From positions 1 to 62,370 of the forward strand of contig JAJYBI010000021.1 of assembly GCA_021779095.1 (NCBI GenBank): 62,370 nt of DNA, written 5' to 3'. Positions 24,736 to 34,550 of the stretch are shown one piece after another. Position 1 is the stretch's first letter. The number at the start of each line of letters is the position of its first letter. The stretch comes from Deltaproteobacteria bacterium. Lineage in GTDB: Bacteria; Desulfobacterota; Desulfuromonadia; Geobacterales; JAJYBI01. Under the pieces are notes generated by a model. It searched no databases, was not told the origin of the DNA, and saw only the letters and a program-made list of their open reading frames with translations. The translations under genes and the position numbers were made by a program.

Positions 24736-25302
24736 ATGAAACGGGACATCACCGCAACACTCGTGAACGAACACCGGCTGATCGTGAGGATGCTGGACCT
24801 TTTGGAGCGAAACGCCCAGCTGACCGCAGCCGGTACATTCCGGGACTACCGGTTCTACCTGGACGGCGTCGCATTCATCAGGGATTTCGCCGACCGGTTC
24901 CACCACGCCAAGGAAGAGGAGGTGCTGTTCGAGGCGCTGGTGGCAAACGGCATGCCCCGCGAGCACAGCCCCGTGGCGGCCATGCTGATGGATCACGACC
25001 GGGGGCGGGCATTCGTGAAGTCACTGGAAGAGGCGGCCCGCCAGGCGGCCGACGGCGTGCCCGGCCGCGACCCGCTCATCGCGGCCAACGCCCTCGCCTA
25101 CGTCGCGCTCCTGCGGGAACACATCGCCAAGGAGGACGGCATCCTCTACCCCCTGGCGGAACGGGTCATCCCGGAAGAGGCGCGGGACGGCATCGCCGCC
25201 GCGTACGAGGCGGCCGAGTCCCGGGCCCCCGCCGGTTTCGCGGCACACTGCGAGGCGGTCGTCGCACGGTACGAGGAGGAAGCGATCGCCTCCGCCGCGT
25301 GA
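24736..25302 (+). CDS. hemerythrin-like (HHE) di-iron protein
   Basis: 188 residues, all helical. The di-iron ligand pattern is visible: NEHRLIVRML, FHHAKEEEVLFEAL, MLMDHDRGR and LREHIAKEDGILYPLAE. Similar proteins (YtfE/ScdA C-terminal part) restore damaged iron-sulfur clusters after oxidative or nitric oxide stress. GGAGG lies nine bases before the ATG at 24736. The frame is open much further upstream, but that extension overlaps the Cys-rich gene and is not real. Last gene of the operon. Confidence 0.88.
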   Translation: MKRDITATLVNEHRLIVRMLDLLERNAQLTAAGTFRDYRFYLDGVAFIRDFADRFHHAKEEEVLFEALVANGMPREHSPVAAMLMDHDRGRAFVKSLEEAARQAADGVPGRDPLIAANALAYVALLREHIAKEDGILYPLAERVIPEEARDGIAAAYEAAESRAPAGFAAHCEAVVARYEEEAIASAA

Positions 25303-25484
25303 TCCCCGCGCACGGGCCGATGCAAAAGCCCGGCGGAACCGACACCAAGCATTGAGAGGGGCGCGAACCCGCAAGCGGCGAGGCTTTACAGCTTCCCTAT
25401 TCCAATTCCACCTCGAAACCATTACAATTCACCTGTTTAATGATATTATCCGGGTTAATGAGTTTGCCTGAGGCGGGGGAGAAG

Positions 25485-28475
25485 ATGTTTCGTCGTATCG
25501 TAGTCGCCGTGGTGGTCTGCCTGGCCACCCTCTCCGCCTCACCCGTCCTGGCGAAGCGGCGCATCATCGACAACAACGACACGGTCGTCCTCCGGCACAA
25601 CACCCACCCGCTGGCCCGCAGCGAGTACGACACCGGTCCGGCCGACCTGACCATGCCGATGGACCGGATGATCCTCTCCCTGAATATATCCCCCGACAAG
25701 CAGGCCGCACTGGACCAGCTGCTTGCCGACCAGCAGGACCCCGCCTCACCCGACTATCACCGCTGGCTCACCCCGGAGGAGTTCGGCACCCGCTTCGGCC
25801 CCTCCGACGACGACATCGCGGCGGCGGTGGACTGGCTCAAATCCCAGGGGTTCACGGTCGACGAGATCGGCGCGGGACGCACCTGGATCAACTTCTCCGG
25901 CGACGTGAAGCACGTAAACCAGGCGTTCCACACCGCAATCCACACCTACCGCGTCAACGGCAAGCTCCACCATGCGAATAACGCCGACCCGTCCATTCCG
26001 CGGGGGCTCGCCGACCTCGTCGCCGGCGTGGTCAGCCTGAACGACTTCCCGCGCAAATCGATGCTCAGTAGCATCAAAACCATTCCTCGCGCAGATACCC
26101 AACCCGACTACACATTGAGCGGGAATCACTATATGTCGCCCGGTGACTTCGCAACCATCTACAATCTCAAGCAGCTTTACAACGCAAATACAAGTATCGA
26201 CGGTACGGGAACCACCATTGCGATCGTAGGGCGCTGCAACATCCACTTGTCAGACATAGAAACGTTTCGAAGCAAGTACGGACTGCCGGCGAAGGATCCG
26301 GTCATCGTCGTCAACGGGACAGACCCCGGTGTCTACGATACAAATGAAGAAGGAGAAGCGATCCTCGATGTGGAGTGGTCGGGTGCCGTAGCAAAAAACG
26401 CAACCATCAAGTTTGTGGTTTCAAAATCCACCACAACTGACGGCATCGACCTGTCAGCCCAATATATTGTCAACAACAACCTCGCACCTGTCATGAGTAC
26501 CAGTTTCGGCTCGTGTGAAGCCTCAATGGGAACCACCGAAAATGCATTTTACAACAACCTGTGGACGCAGGCCGCCGCGCAGGGGATCACCGCATTCGTC
26601 TCGACCGGCGACTCCGGCGCCGCCGGTTGCGACGCCGCTGATGCCACCACTGCCACTCACGGGCTGGCGGTGAACGGCATCGCCTCTACCCCTTACAACG
26701 TGGCAGTGGGGGGCAGCGAGTTCAACGAAGGTACCGGCACCTACTGGAATGCCACAAACGCAGGCGACAAAAGTTCCGCGCTGAGCTACATCCCGGAAGT
26801 GGCATGGAATGAGAGCGGCAGCGCCACATATTGCCCGTCGGATGTCGCCCCCTGTGCCAACCTCTGGGCCACCGGAGGCGGGGTATCCACCAAATACACC
26901 AAGCCGTCATGGCAGGTAAGTCCGGGCGTCCCGAGCGACGGCAAACGGGACCTGCCGGACGTCGCCCTCACGGCGTCAGTGCACGACGGCTATACGGTTT
27001 TCCAGTCTGATCAATACCCTACTACCAACAATTCCAGTTACTTCGGAATTGCCGGCGGCACCTCCGCCGCCTCTCCCTCCATGGCCGGCATCATGGCGCT
27101 CGTCGTGCAGAAGACCGGCCAGCGCCAGGGGAACGCCAACCCGCGGCTTTACCAGCTCGCAGCCATGCAGTACGGCCCCGGCGGCACCGCGATATTCCAC
27201 GACGCCATCGCGGCAAACAACTCCGTCCCCGGCGTCACCGGCTACAGCACGGGGACCGGCTACGACCCGGTCACCGGCCTCGGTTCGGTGGACGCCGCCG
27301 CCCTCGTCGCCAACTGGCTGCCGGCCGACCTGACCGTCGCTGCGTCCCACACCGGTACCTTTTACCAGGGGGAGACCGGCGCGACCTACACCATCACCGT
27401 CACCAACAGCGGTAGCGGTCCCGTCAACGGCGCCGTGATCGTCAACGACTCCCTCCCCACGGGACTCACGGCCACCGCCTTCGCCGGTTCCGGCTGGAGC
27501 TGCACCCTTTCTCCCCCGGCCTGCAGCCGCAGCGACGTCCTCAATCCGGGCTTAAGTTATCCCCCCATCACCCTCACGGTGAACGTCGCCACTACCGCCG
27601 CCGCCAGCATCGTCAACACTGCCGCCGTCTCCGGCGGAGGCGAACAGAACACGACCAACGACACGACGAGCGACACGACGGGGATCGTTCCCGCCAGCCC
27701 GACCGCCACGTCGGCAACGAATGTCACGACTACCGGGTTCACGGCCAACTGGAACGGTGTGTCCGGCGCCACCGGCTACCGGATGGATGTGGCCACCGAC
27801 AGCGGCTTCACCGGTTTCGTTTCCGGATTCAACAACAAAGACGTGGGGAACGTTACCTCCTTCGCCGTGTCGGGGCTCACCCCCTCCACGGTCTACTACT
27901 ACCGGGTGCGGGCCTACAACGCCGCCGGTACGGGGGCCAGTTCCGCCACGATCACGGTGCCTAAGATCCTCGCCGTCGCCATCGGCGCCGGCACCGGAAC
28001 GGTGAACAGCAGCCCGTCGGGGATCGCCTGCGACGGCAGCAGCGGCTGCAGCGCCACCTTCGCCCCCGGCACCAGCGTTTCCCTCACCGCCACCCCGGAC
28101 TGGAAGTCGCTTTTCGGCAGTTGGGGCGGGGACTGCACCGGCAGCGGCAATCCCTGCACCGTCGCCATGAGTGCCAACCGGAACGTGAGCGTCACCTTCA
28201 TCCCCGACCCGGAGGCGATCCTCGCCAGTAACCCTGCCGTCGGCTACGCCACCCTGCAGGACGCCTACAACGCCGCAGCCGCCGGCACCCCGGCAACCAT
28301 CCTGGCCCAGGTGCACACCTTCGTCGAAACCCTGCAGTTCGACCGGGCGGTTTCCGTCGTCCTCGACGGCGGCGCCGATCCGACCTACCAGACCACCATC
28401 GGCGTCACGACGATTGCCGGGTCGCTCACCATCGGCCAGGGGACGGTCACCGTGAACAACCTGGTTATCAGGTAG
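25485..28475 (+). CDS. secreted S53 (sedolisin/kumamolisin-type) serine-carboxyl peptidase with C-terminal adhesion-type domains
   Basis: 996 residues. Signal peptide about 1-23. Pro-domain (activation, about 45-195) with SPDYHRWLTPEEFGTRFGPS. Catalytic domain about 210-640 with Glu291 and Asp295 in GEAILDVEW and the nucleophile Ser527 in AGGTSAASPSMAGI, the S53 Ser-Glu-Asp set. Then a DUF11-like repeat (about 645-740), a fibronectin III domain (about 755-835), a divergent InlB-type repeat (VTFIP end, about 850-905) and a beta-helix-like tail. Members usually act at acidic pH. Start at 25485 follows GGGGGAG; 15 earlier codons are open. Appears to be a single-gene unit. Confidence 0.88.
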   Translation: MFRRIVVAVVVCLATLSASPVLAKRRIIDNNDTVVLRHNTHPLARSEYDTGPADLTMPMDRMILSLNISPDKQAALDQLLADQQDPASPDYHRWLTPEEFGTRFGPSDDDIAAAVDWLKSQGFTVDEIGAGRTWINFSGDVKHVNQAFHTAIHTYRVNGKLHHANNADPSIPRGLADLVAGVVSLNDFPRKSMLSSIKTIPRADTQPDYTLSGNHYMSPGDFATIYNLKQLYNANTSIDGTGTTIAIVGRCNIHLSDIETFRSKYGLPAKDPVIVVNGTDPGVYDTNEEGEAILDVEWSGAVAKNATIKFVVSKSTTTDGIDLSAQYIVNNNLAPVMSTSFGSCEASMGTTENAFYNNLWTQAAAQGITAFVSTGDSGAAGCDAADATTATHGLAVNGIASTPYNVAVGGSEFNEGTGTYWNATNAGDKSSALSYIPEVAWNESGSATYCPSDVAPCANLWATGGGVSTKYTKPSWQVSPGVPSDGKRDLPDVALTASVHDGYTVFQSDQYPTTNNSSYFGIAGGTSAASPSMAGIMALVVQKTGQRQGNANPRLYQLAAMQYGPGGTAIFHDAIAANNSVPGVTGYSTGTGYDPVTGLGSVDAAALVANWLPADLTVAASHTGTFYQGETGATYTITVTNSGSGPVNGAVIVNDSLPTGLTATAFAGSGWSCTLSPPACSRSDVLNPGLSYPPITLTVNVATTAAASIVNTAAVSGGGEQNTTNDTTSDTTGIVPASPTATSATNVTTTGFTANWNGVSGATGYRMDVATDSGFTGFVSGFNNKDVGNVTSFAVSGLTPSTVYYYRVRAYNAAGTGASSATITVPKILAVAIGAGTGTVNSSPSGIACDGSSGCSATFAPGTSVSLTATPDWKSLFGSWGGDCTGSGNPCTVAMSANRNVSVTFIPDPEAILASNPAVGYATLQDAYNAAAAGTPATILAQVHTFVETLQFDRAVSVVLDGGADPTYQTTIGVTTIAGSLTIGQGTVTVNNLVIR

Positions 28476-28916
28476 CGCCGCCGTACGCAGAAAATGACCG
28501 GGATCACGGCCCTTTTTCTGTCATCGATCGGCAAAAAGAGCTCAACCGCCGCACCGCCCCTCGCCGGAAATCCGCTCCGGTTCACACAGGGCCGACGGGT
28601 CGTTTGAGGCCGCTCCGCACCGCGAGCATCGAGCCAGTGCATTCGCGGAGAAGCTGCCGACTTCTGCACTGCCGGATACTGTACAGATTTTCGCTTCTTC
28701 GCGTTTCATTGCCCCGCCCTCCTTCCGTCAGCCATCCTATCTGCTTGTTATTATTGGATCACACCCCCGAAAAAATGCAGTGGACGTCGATTATTGCTTT
28801 CACCAACACCGCCCCCTTGATTGGCATTTTGCTTGCAGAGGCAGAAAAGGTCCCCGCGCACCTTCCTCCGACGAACTCACGACGGCGGCCGCAGATCCCC
28901 CGACAGGATATCCCCC
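28476..28916 (+). other. gap of 441 bases without recognisable gene
   Basis: Between the S53 peptidase and the MASE3 kinase. Reading frames here have no family resemblance and no ribosome site. No strong hairpin or repeat was noticed. Presumably holds the kinase promoter. Confidence 0.5.
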
Positions 28917-31325
28917 ATGAACCGGACCATTCTGAACCCGGCCAGAAACACCGCCACCCTGGCGACCGTCCTGATGACGGCATACATCGCCAGCCGGTAC
29001 AGCTATCTCCTGTTCCATACCATCGCCGAACTCTACGCCGTCATCGTCGCCATCGGCATCTTCATGGTGGTCTGGAACTCCCGACGGTTCATCGAAAACC
29101 ACTATTTCCTGCTGCTGGGGATCTCCTCCCTCTCCGTCGCCGTGCTGGACCTCCTCCACACCCTCTCCTACCGGGGGATGAATATCTTTCACGGATACGG
29201 GGCGGACCTGCCGGTCCAGCTCTGGCTGGCGGCGCGGTATCTCCAGAGCGGCTCCCTGCTCGTCGCTCCGCTCTTCATCGGCCGCAGGCTCCGCCCCTAT
29301 GCGGTCCACGTCTGCTACCTGCTGCTCCTCGTCCTGCTGCTCGGCCTGATCTTTCCGTTGCAACTCTTCCCGGCATGTCTCGTCCCGGGAGCCGGCCTGA
29401 CCCCCTTCAAACAGTTCAGCGAACTGGCCATCTGCATCGGCTTCGCCACCGGCCTGTTCCTGCTCCTGCGCCGGCGCAGCGCCTTCGACGGCCGCGTCTT
29501 CCTGCTGCTGATCGGCTCCATCGTCGCCTCCCTCGCCACGGAGCTCACCTTCACCCTCTTCCCCGACCCGTTCGGGCCGCTGAACATGGCGGGACACCTC
29601 TTCAAGGTGGTCGCTACCTACCTCCTCTACAAGGCGATCATCGCCACCAGCCTCGAACAGCCCCACAACCTGCTGTTCCGGGAGCTCACCCGATCCGGAG
29701 AGGAGTTGCTCAGGGCCCAGGACGACCTGGAAGGACGGATCCGGGCACGCACCTGCGAACTGGCCCAGGCGAACGAGGCGCTGCAGGAGCAGCTGCACTT
29801 CCAGCAGGTGCTCATCGACGCCATCCCCACGCCGGTCTTCTACAAGGATGCCCAGGCCCTCTACCAGGGGTGCAACCGGGCGTTCGAGGAGATGGTCGGA
29901 CTTCCCCGCGAACGGATCATCGGCAAGACGGTGTACGACACGGCTCCGAAGGAGCTGGCGGACATCTACTTCCAGATGGACGAGAGGCTCCTGAAAAATC
30001 CCGGCAGCCAGTCGTTCGAGGTCGAGATCCGGTACAACGACAACCCGCCGCGCCAGGTGGTCTTCACGCGGGCCACGTACGAGAACAGCGACGGCTCGCT
30101 GGGTGGGCTCGTCGGCTTCATGTTCGACATTACCGACCGAAAACAGCTGGAACACCAGCTCTTCCTCTCCCAGAAGCTGGAGTCCGTCGGCAAACTCGCC
30201 GGGGGTATCGCCCACGACTTCAACAACATCACCAGCGTCGTCAACGGGTACAGCGACCTGCTGATGGACGCCCTCTCCCCGGAGCGGCCGGAATACGAGT
30301 TCGCCCAGATCATCCGCGAATGCGGCGAGCGGGCCACGAACCTGACACGGCAGCTGCTCGCCTTCAGCCGCAAACAGGTCCTGGAGATGCTCCCCCTGGA
30401 GCTGAACGCCACCATAGCCAACCTGGCCAAGATCCTCGGCAGGCTCATCGGCGAAGACCTGCAGCTGGAGCTGAGACTCGACGGAAACGCCCGGGCGGTC
30501 CTGGCAGACACGGCCCAGATCGAACAGATCATCATGAACCTGGCGGTCAACGCCCGGGACGCCATGCCCGACGGCGGCTGCCTCACCATCGAAACCGCCA
30601 ACGTGGAACTGGACCGGCACTACGCCGAGGAACGCCCGGTCGTGAAACCTGGCCCCTACGTCCTTTTGGCGGTGAGCGACACGGGGGAAGGGATGACTGC
30701 AGAGGTGCGGGAACGGATCTTCGAGCCGTTCTATACCACGAAGGAGCTGGGGAAGGGAACCGGGCTGGGGCTGGCAACCGTCTACGGCATCGTGAAGCAG
30801 CACAACGGTTATATCTGGGTCTACAGCGAACCGGGCGGCGGGACGACCTTCAAGATCTACCTGCCCGCCATCGAGGGGGTTGGCAGGACCGCACAACGGG
30901 AAACTGCCGAGGAGTTCCGGCACGGGACGGAGACCATCCTCGTCGTCGACGACGAGCCGTACATCCGCCGCCTCGTCGCGGAGGCGATGCAGCCGCTGGG
31001 GTACCGGGTTCTGGAGGCATCGTCGGGGGAAGAGGCCCTGCTGCTCGGCGAGGCGTACGGGGAGGGGATCGATCTGCTCCTCACCGACGTGATCATGCCG
31101 GGGATGAACGGCCGGCAGCTGGCGGAAGGGTTCCAGGCGCTCCGCCCCGCCGCAAAGGTGGTCTACATGTCCGGCTACACCGACCGGGGGATCATCCGCA
31201 ACGGCATGCTCGACGAAGGAATCATCTTCATCCAGAAACCGCTTTCCGTCGGGCAGCTTGCATCCCGGCTGCGCGAGGTGCTTGACGAAACCGGCAACGG
31301 GAACGCTCACGGCCTGTGCATCTGA
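28917..31325 (+). CDS. MASE3 hybrid histidine kinase (PAS, HisKA, HATPase, receiver)
   Basis: 802 residues. Residues about 15-215 are a MASE3-type membrane sensor with seven or so helices (LLFHTIAELYAVIVAIGIFMVVWNSRR, LDLLHTLSYRGMNIF, QLWLAARYLQSGSLL). A short coiled coil, a PAS domain (about 265-385), HisKA with His in LAGGIAHDFNNI, HATPase with the G1 box SDTGEGM and G2 box GTGLGLATV, and a C-terminal receiver with Asp in LLLTDVIMPGMNG follow. The C-terminal receiver suggests a phosphorelay through a separate phosphotransfer protein. Start at 28917, AGGAT upstream; weak site. Signal unknown. Confidence 0.88.
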   Translation: MNRTILNPARNTATLATVLMTAYIASRYSYLLFHTIAELYAVIVAIGIFMVVWNSRRFIENHYFLLLGISSLSVAVLDLLHTLSYRGMNIFHGYGADLPVQLWLAARYLQSGSLLVAPLFIGRRLRPYAVHVCYLLLLVLLLGLIFPLQLFPACLVPGAGLTPFKQFSELAICIGFATGLFLLLRRRSAFDGRVFLLLIGSIVASLATELTFTLFPDPFGPLNMAGHLFKVVATYLLYKAIIATSLEQPHNLLFRELTRSGEELLRAQDDLEGRIRARTCELAQANEALQEQLHFQQVLIDAIPTPVFYKDAQALYQGCNRAFEEMVGLPRERIIGKTVYDTAPKELADIYFQMDERLLKNPGSQSFEVEIRYNDNPPRQVVFTRATYENSDGSLGGLVGFMFDITDRKQLEHQLFLSQKLESVGKLAGGIAHDFNNITSVVNGYSDLLMDALSPERPEYEFAQIIRECGERATNLTRQLLAFSRKQVLEMLPLELNATIANLAKILGRLIGEDLQLELRLDGNARAVLADTAQIEQIIMNLAVNARDAMPDGGCLTIETANVELDRHYAEERPVVKPGPYVLLAVSDTGEGMTAEVRERIFEPFYTTKELGKGTGLGLATVYGIVKQHNGYIWVYSEPGGGTTFKIYLPAIEGVGRTAQRETAEEFRHGTETILVVDDEPYIRRLVAEAMQPLGYRVLEASSGEEALLLGEAYGEGIDLLLTDVIMPGMNGRQLAEGFQALRPAAKVVYMSGYTDRGIIRNGMLDEGIIFIQKPLSVGQLASRLREVLDETGNGNAHGLCI

Positions 31326-31367
31326 TATCCGTCCGGAAGGTGCGGTTCCGCCCGGTGCGCACCTCCC

Positions 31368-32168
31368 CTACCCCGGCTTCATCCCCCATCCGTAGACGAC
31401 CTCGTAGGTGGCCGGCACCCTCCCCCCGGCCGAGTACTCCCGGTCATAGATCGTCAGCATCTCCTGCGTCACCCGCCTCCCTCCCAGGCCACCGGCCGGA
31501 ACGGCGGCAGTCCCCGCCCCGACCCGCTTGATGGCACGCAGCACGGCACGGGCGTCCTCATGGTACTCCGTCTCCAGCTCGGCATGGACGCCGCAGTCCG
31601 TAAACCCGCACGCCACGAGCGCCGTCAGCACCCCGTCCGCCGTCGCGAATTGATGGGTACGGTCGGGACCACCGCCGGACGCCAACGCCTGCCGGTAGGA
31701 GGCCTTCAGCTCCCGCAGGGTCTCACCGCCGAAGAGGGCGAACCGGAACCGGCCGCCCGGCGCGAGCACCCGGTGCGCCTCGCCGAAGGCGCCGTGGAGC
31801 GTCTCCAGCCACTGGAAGGTGGAGGAGGAGACCACCAGATCGAAGGTATTGTCGGCAAAGGGGAGCGCCTCCGCGTCGGCCACGAGGATTTCGACGCCGC
31901 GCCCGGCGAGGCTGTCCCGCGCAGCCTCCGCCATGGCGGGGGCTAGGTCGACCCCCACGGCGCGCGCCGCAGGGTAGCGGTCGGCGAGCCGTCCCAGGAG
32001 CATGCCGGTGCCGGTGCCGATGTCCAGGACGGCACGGGGCGCCGGGAGATCGTCCAGCTGCCCCAGGAGCCGCGCCACCACCCGCTTCTGCACCACGGCG
32101 TAACGGTCGTACTCCCCCGCCTGCCTCCCGAAGGAGCGTCCCACCTTTTCCCGGTCAATCGGCGGCAT
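31368..32168 (-). CDS. bioC: malonyl-ACP O-methyltransferase
   Basis: 266 residues. S-adenosylmethionine-dependent class I methyltransferase fold: motif I VLDIGTGTGMLLGRLA, AVGVDLAPAMAEAA, and the BioC-type SSSTFQWLETLHGAFGEAHRVLAPGGRFRFALFG. BioC methylates malonyl-ACP so that fatty acid synthesis can build the pimeloyl chain of biotin. It overlaps bioH by 14 bases, and the start is set at 32168. Located directly after bioH and bioF on the same strand, which supports the assignment over other methyltransferases. Confidence 0.9.
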   Translation of the reverse strand: MPPIDREKVGRSFGRQAGEYDRYAVVQKRVVARLLGQLDDLPAPRAVLDIGTGTGMLLGRLADRYPAARAVGVDLAPAMAEAARDSLAGRGVEILVADAEALPFADNTFDLVVSSSTFQWLETLHGAFGEAHRVLAPGGRFRFALFGGETLRELKASYRQALASGGGPDRTHQFATADGVLTALVACGFTDCGVHAELETEYHEDARAVLRAIKRVGAGTAAVPAGGLGGRRVTQEMLTIYDREYSAGGRVPATYEVVYGWGMKPG

Positions 32169-32979
32169 GGAGCCCCTCCAGGAACCCCGCCACCAGGGCG
32201 TTGAACTGCGCCGGCCGGGAGAGCTGCGGCGCATGGCCGAGCCGTGGCAGGATCTCCAGCACCGCCGCCGGCATCCGCTCCATCAGGTAACGGGAGGCAG
32301 CGGGGAGGCAGATGGTGTCCGCCGTACCATGGATCAGCAGGGTCGGCAGGTCGATGGCGGGCAGGATATCCCGCAGGTCGGTCCGGTCCAGCTCCGCCAG
32401 GGCGGCGCGGGCCGCTTCGGGAGTGGGCTTCCGGCCCGCCATGACGATCTCGTGCACGATCCGCTGGTACTGCGCCTCATCCAGCTCGCCGGGGGCGAAC
32501 ATCCGCCGGAAGAATTCCCCCAGCGCCCGGTCCGGGTCCCGGCGCATGAGGAGCGACAGCCCCTTCACCTCATTGGGCGGCAGGCCGTGGGGGTAGTCGG
32601 CGGATGCCGAGTATTTCGGCGGGCAGGCCACGAGCACCAGTCCGGCGAGGCGGTCACGCAGCCGGGGCACCGCGGCCAGCGCCGCCTGCCCCCCCAGGGA
32701 CCACCCCACGAGGAGTGCGTCGGTAAGCTCCAGCTCATCGAACAGGGCGACGAGATCGGCAATGCAGCCGTCGATGGTGAAGGTAACGCCGTCTCCCGCC
32801 GACCGGCCGTGCCCCCGCAGGTCGGGCACGATCACCCGGCAACCGGTCGCGAACGCCTCCGTCTGCCAGCGCCAGAACCGGCCGGAGCCTGCCCAGCCAT
32901 GCAACAGCACCAGCGGCCGCCCCGCCCCGCACTCCTCGTAGTATATCTCCGCCCCGTCGGGAGCGTTCAGTATCGGCAT
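32155..32979 (-). CDS. bioH: pimeloyl-ACP methyl ester carboxylesterase
   Basis: 274 residues, alpha/beta hydrolase. Nucleophile Ser in VGWSLGGQAAL, oxyanion region LLHGWAGSGRFW, catalytic Asp in IHGTADTICLP and His in PRLGHAPQLSRP. BioH removes the methyl group placed by BioC and frees pimeloyl-ACP for BioF. Its stop lies inside the bioC start. Gene order bioF-bioH-bioC here is consistent with the biotin pathway; bioA, bioB and bioD are not in the window. Confidence 0.9.
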   Translation of the reverse strand: MPILNAPDGAEIYYEECGAGRPLVLLHGWAGSGRFWRWQTEAFATGCRVIVPDLRGHGRSAGDGVTFTIDGCIADLVALFDELELTDALLVGWSLGGQAALAAVPRLRDRLAGLVLVACPPKYSASADYPHGLPPNEVKGLSLLMRRDPDRALGEFFRRMFAPGELDEAQYQRIVHEIVMAGRKPTPEAARAALAELDRTDLRDILPAIDLPTLLIHGTADTICLPAASRYLMERMPAAVLEILPRLGHAPQLSRPAQFNALVAGFLEGLHAAD

Positions 32980-33121
32980 GCAATAACCTTCACGTCTTCA
33001 TCTACAGATTACGTATTAGAAAAAGCGTCTCGCGCAAGGGCGCACAGTACGCAAAGAAATCTAAAAGCTTCTCCGTTATCCGATCCTTCCGCCTCTTCCG
33101 CGTCCCATTGCCTTTACGGAT

Positions 33122-34294
33122 TCAGATCAGTCCCAGCTCCCGCCCGGTCCCGGCGATGGCGTCCGCCGCCGCCGCCAGCTCCGCCGGGTCGTGGGTCGCC
33201 ATGAGGGTGCAGCGCAGGCGCGAGCTCCCCGCCGGCACCGTGGGGGGACGTATCCCCTGCACGTAGAGCCCCTGCTCCAGAAGTTTCGCCGTGAACGCCA
33301 TCGCCTTCTCCGCCTCCCCCACGCGAAGCGGCACGATCTGCGTCTCGCTCCCCATGGTGTCGAACCCCGCCGCCGTGAGCCGCTCCCGGAACCGGCGGCT
33401 GTTGTCCCGCAACTGCCGGCGCAGCTTCGCCCCTTCCGGTGCATCCACGATGTCGAAGGCGGCGACCGCCGCCGCCAGGGTCGCCGGCGGCAGGGAGGTG
33501 GAGAAGATGAAGCTGCGCGCCTTGTTCACCAGATACGCGGCGATCTCCCGGGAGACCGCCGCATAGGCGCCGAAGCTTCCCAGCGCCTTCCCCAGGGTCC
33601 CCATCTGGATGTCGATGCCGGCCGCAACGCCGCACTGTTCCGCCGTTCCCCGGCCGGATGCTCCGAGGACACCGGTACCGTGGGCGTCGTCCACCATGAG
33701 GAGCGCGCCGAACTCCTCCTTCAACCTCACGATCTCCGCCAGCGGGGCGCAGTCGCCGTCCATGCTGAAAACGCCATCGGTGACGATGAGCCTGAGGCCC
33801 TCCGTCGGGTGGCGCTCCAGGAGCCGCCGCAGCGCCGCGGTGTCGTTGTGGGGATAGCGGACGAGCCGGGCGCGGGAGAGGAGACAGCCGTCCAGGATGG
33901 AGGCGTGGTTCAGCCGGTCGCAGAAGATCACGTCGCCACGCCCGGCGATGGCCGGGATGATCCCCGAGTTGGCCGCATAACCGGCGTTGAACAGAAGCGC
34001 CGCCTCGGTCCCCTTGAACCGGGCGATCCGCTCCTCAAGCGCCGTGTGCAGCTCCATGGTGCCGGAGACGAGGCGGGAGGCGCCGCTCCCGGTGCCGTAC
34101 CGCGCCGTCGCTTCGATGGCCGCCTCCTTCAGGCGGGGGTGGTCGGCGAGCCCCAGGTAGTTGTTGGAGCAGAGGAGCAGCACCTCCCGCCCATCGAGGG
34201 TTACCCGCGGGGTCTGGGCCCCCGCGACGGTGCGCAGGGTGCGGTACAGCCCCTGCCGGCGCAGGGCGTCCAGTTCGTCGGCAAATCGTGACAT
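33122..34294 (-). CDS. bioF: 8-amino-7-oxononanoate synthase
   Basis: 390 residues from the chosen start (family about 385). Pyridoxal phosphate enzyme that joins pimeloyl-ACP and L-alanine, first step of biotin ring assembly. Signatures: [48 protein letters not shown] and the PLP lysine in [14 protein letters not shown]. Upstream in-frame codons to 34360 are open but unlikely. A palindromic repeat at 34366-34470 lies in front of the gene. About 140 bases without a gene separate it from bioH, so the three may not be one transcript. Confidence 0.95.
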   Translation of the reverse strand: MSRFADELDALRRQGLYRTLRTVAGAQTPRVTLDGREVLLLCSNNYLGLADHPRLKEAAIEATARYGTGSGASRLVSGTMELHTALEERIARFKGTEAALLFNAGYAANSGIIPAIAGRGDVIFCDRLNHASILDGCLLSRARLVRYPHNDTAALRRLLERHPTEGLRLIVTDGVFSMDGDCAPLAEIVRLKEEFGALLMVDDAHGTGVLGASGRGTAEQCGVAAGIDIQMGTLGKALGSFGAYAAVSREIAAYLVNKARSFIFSTSLPPATLAAAVAAFDIVDAPEGAKLRRQLRDNSRRFRERLTAAGFDTMGSETQIVPLRVGEAEKAMAFTAKLLEQGLYVQGIRPPTVPAGSSRLRCTLMATHDPAELAAAADAIAGTGRELGLI

Positions 34295-34365
34295 GGCAGG
34301 TTCCGGATAATGAGATGGCATGCGTGGTTCAGATTCCAGTGTCGTGTGCGGTTGATTCACCGAAC

Positions 34366-34470
34366 AAATTCCGATGGATTTCGTTTCCTGGCAAGGCGTG
34401 GCGACACAGGCCTAGCAGGGCTTAAGCCGAGGAGCCGTAACGCAGCCAGGGGACGAAAGGCGCGGAATTT
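34366..34470. repeat. palindromic intergenic element upstream of bioF
   Basis: About 105 bp. The ends AAATTCCG-N6-TCGT-N2-CCTGGC (34366-34391) and their complement (34445-34470) form imperfect inverted repeats of 26 bp. The interior holds GCCTAGCAGGGCTTAAGCC-like smaller palindromes. It could fold into one long hairpin. Non-coding. Confidence 0.65.
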
Positions 34471-34550
34471 GAAGGAATGAATCGGCCGCACAGGACACTA
34501 GCACGGAACGGCGCCAGTCGTCAACCGGACTCGGCAGCTAAGGTTGACAA

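Noticed and set aside
28604..31285. 893-codon plus-strand frame overlapping the MASE3 kinase
   Set aside because: Same strand but a different frame, Pro/Arg/His-rich and without recognisable domains, while the kinase frame has every expected motif.
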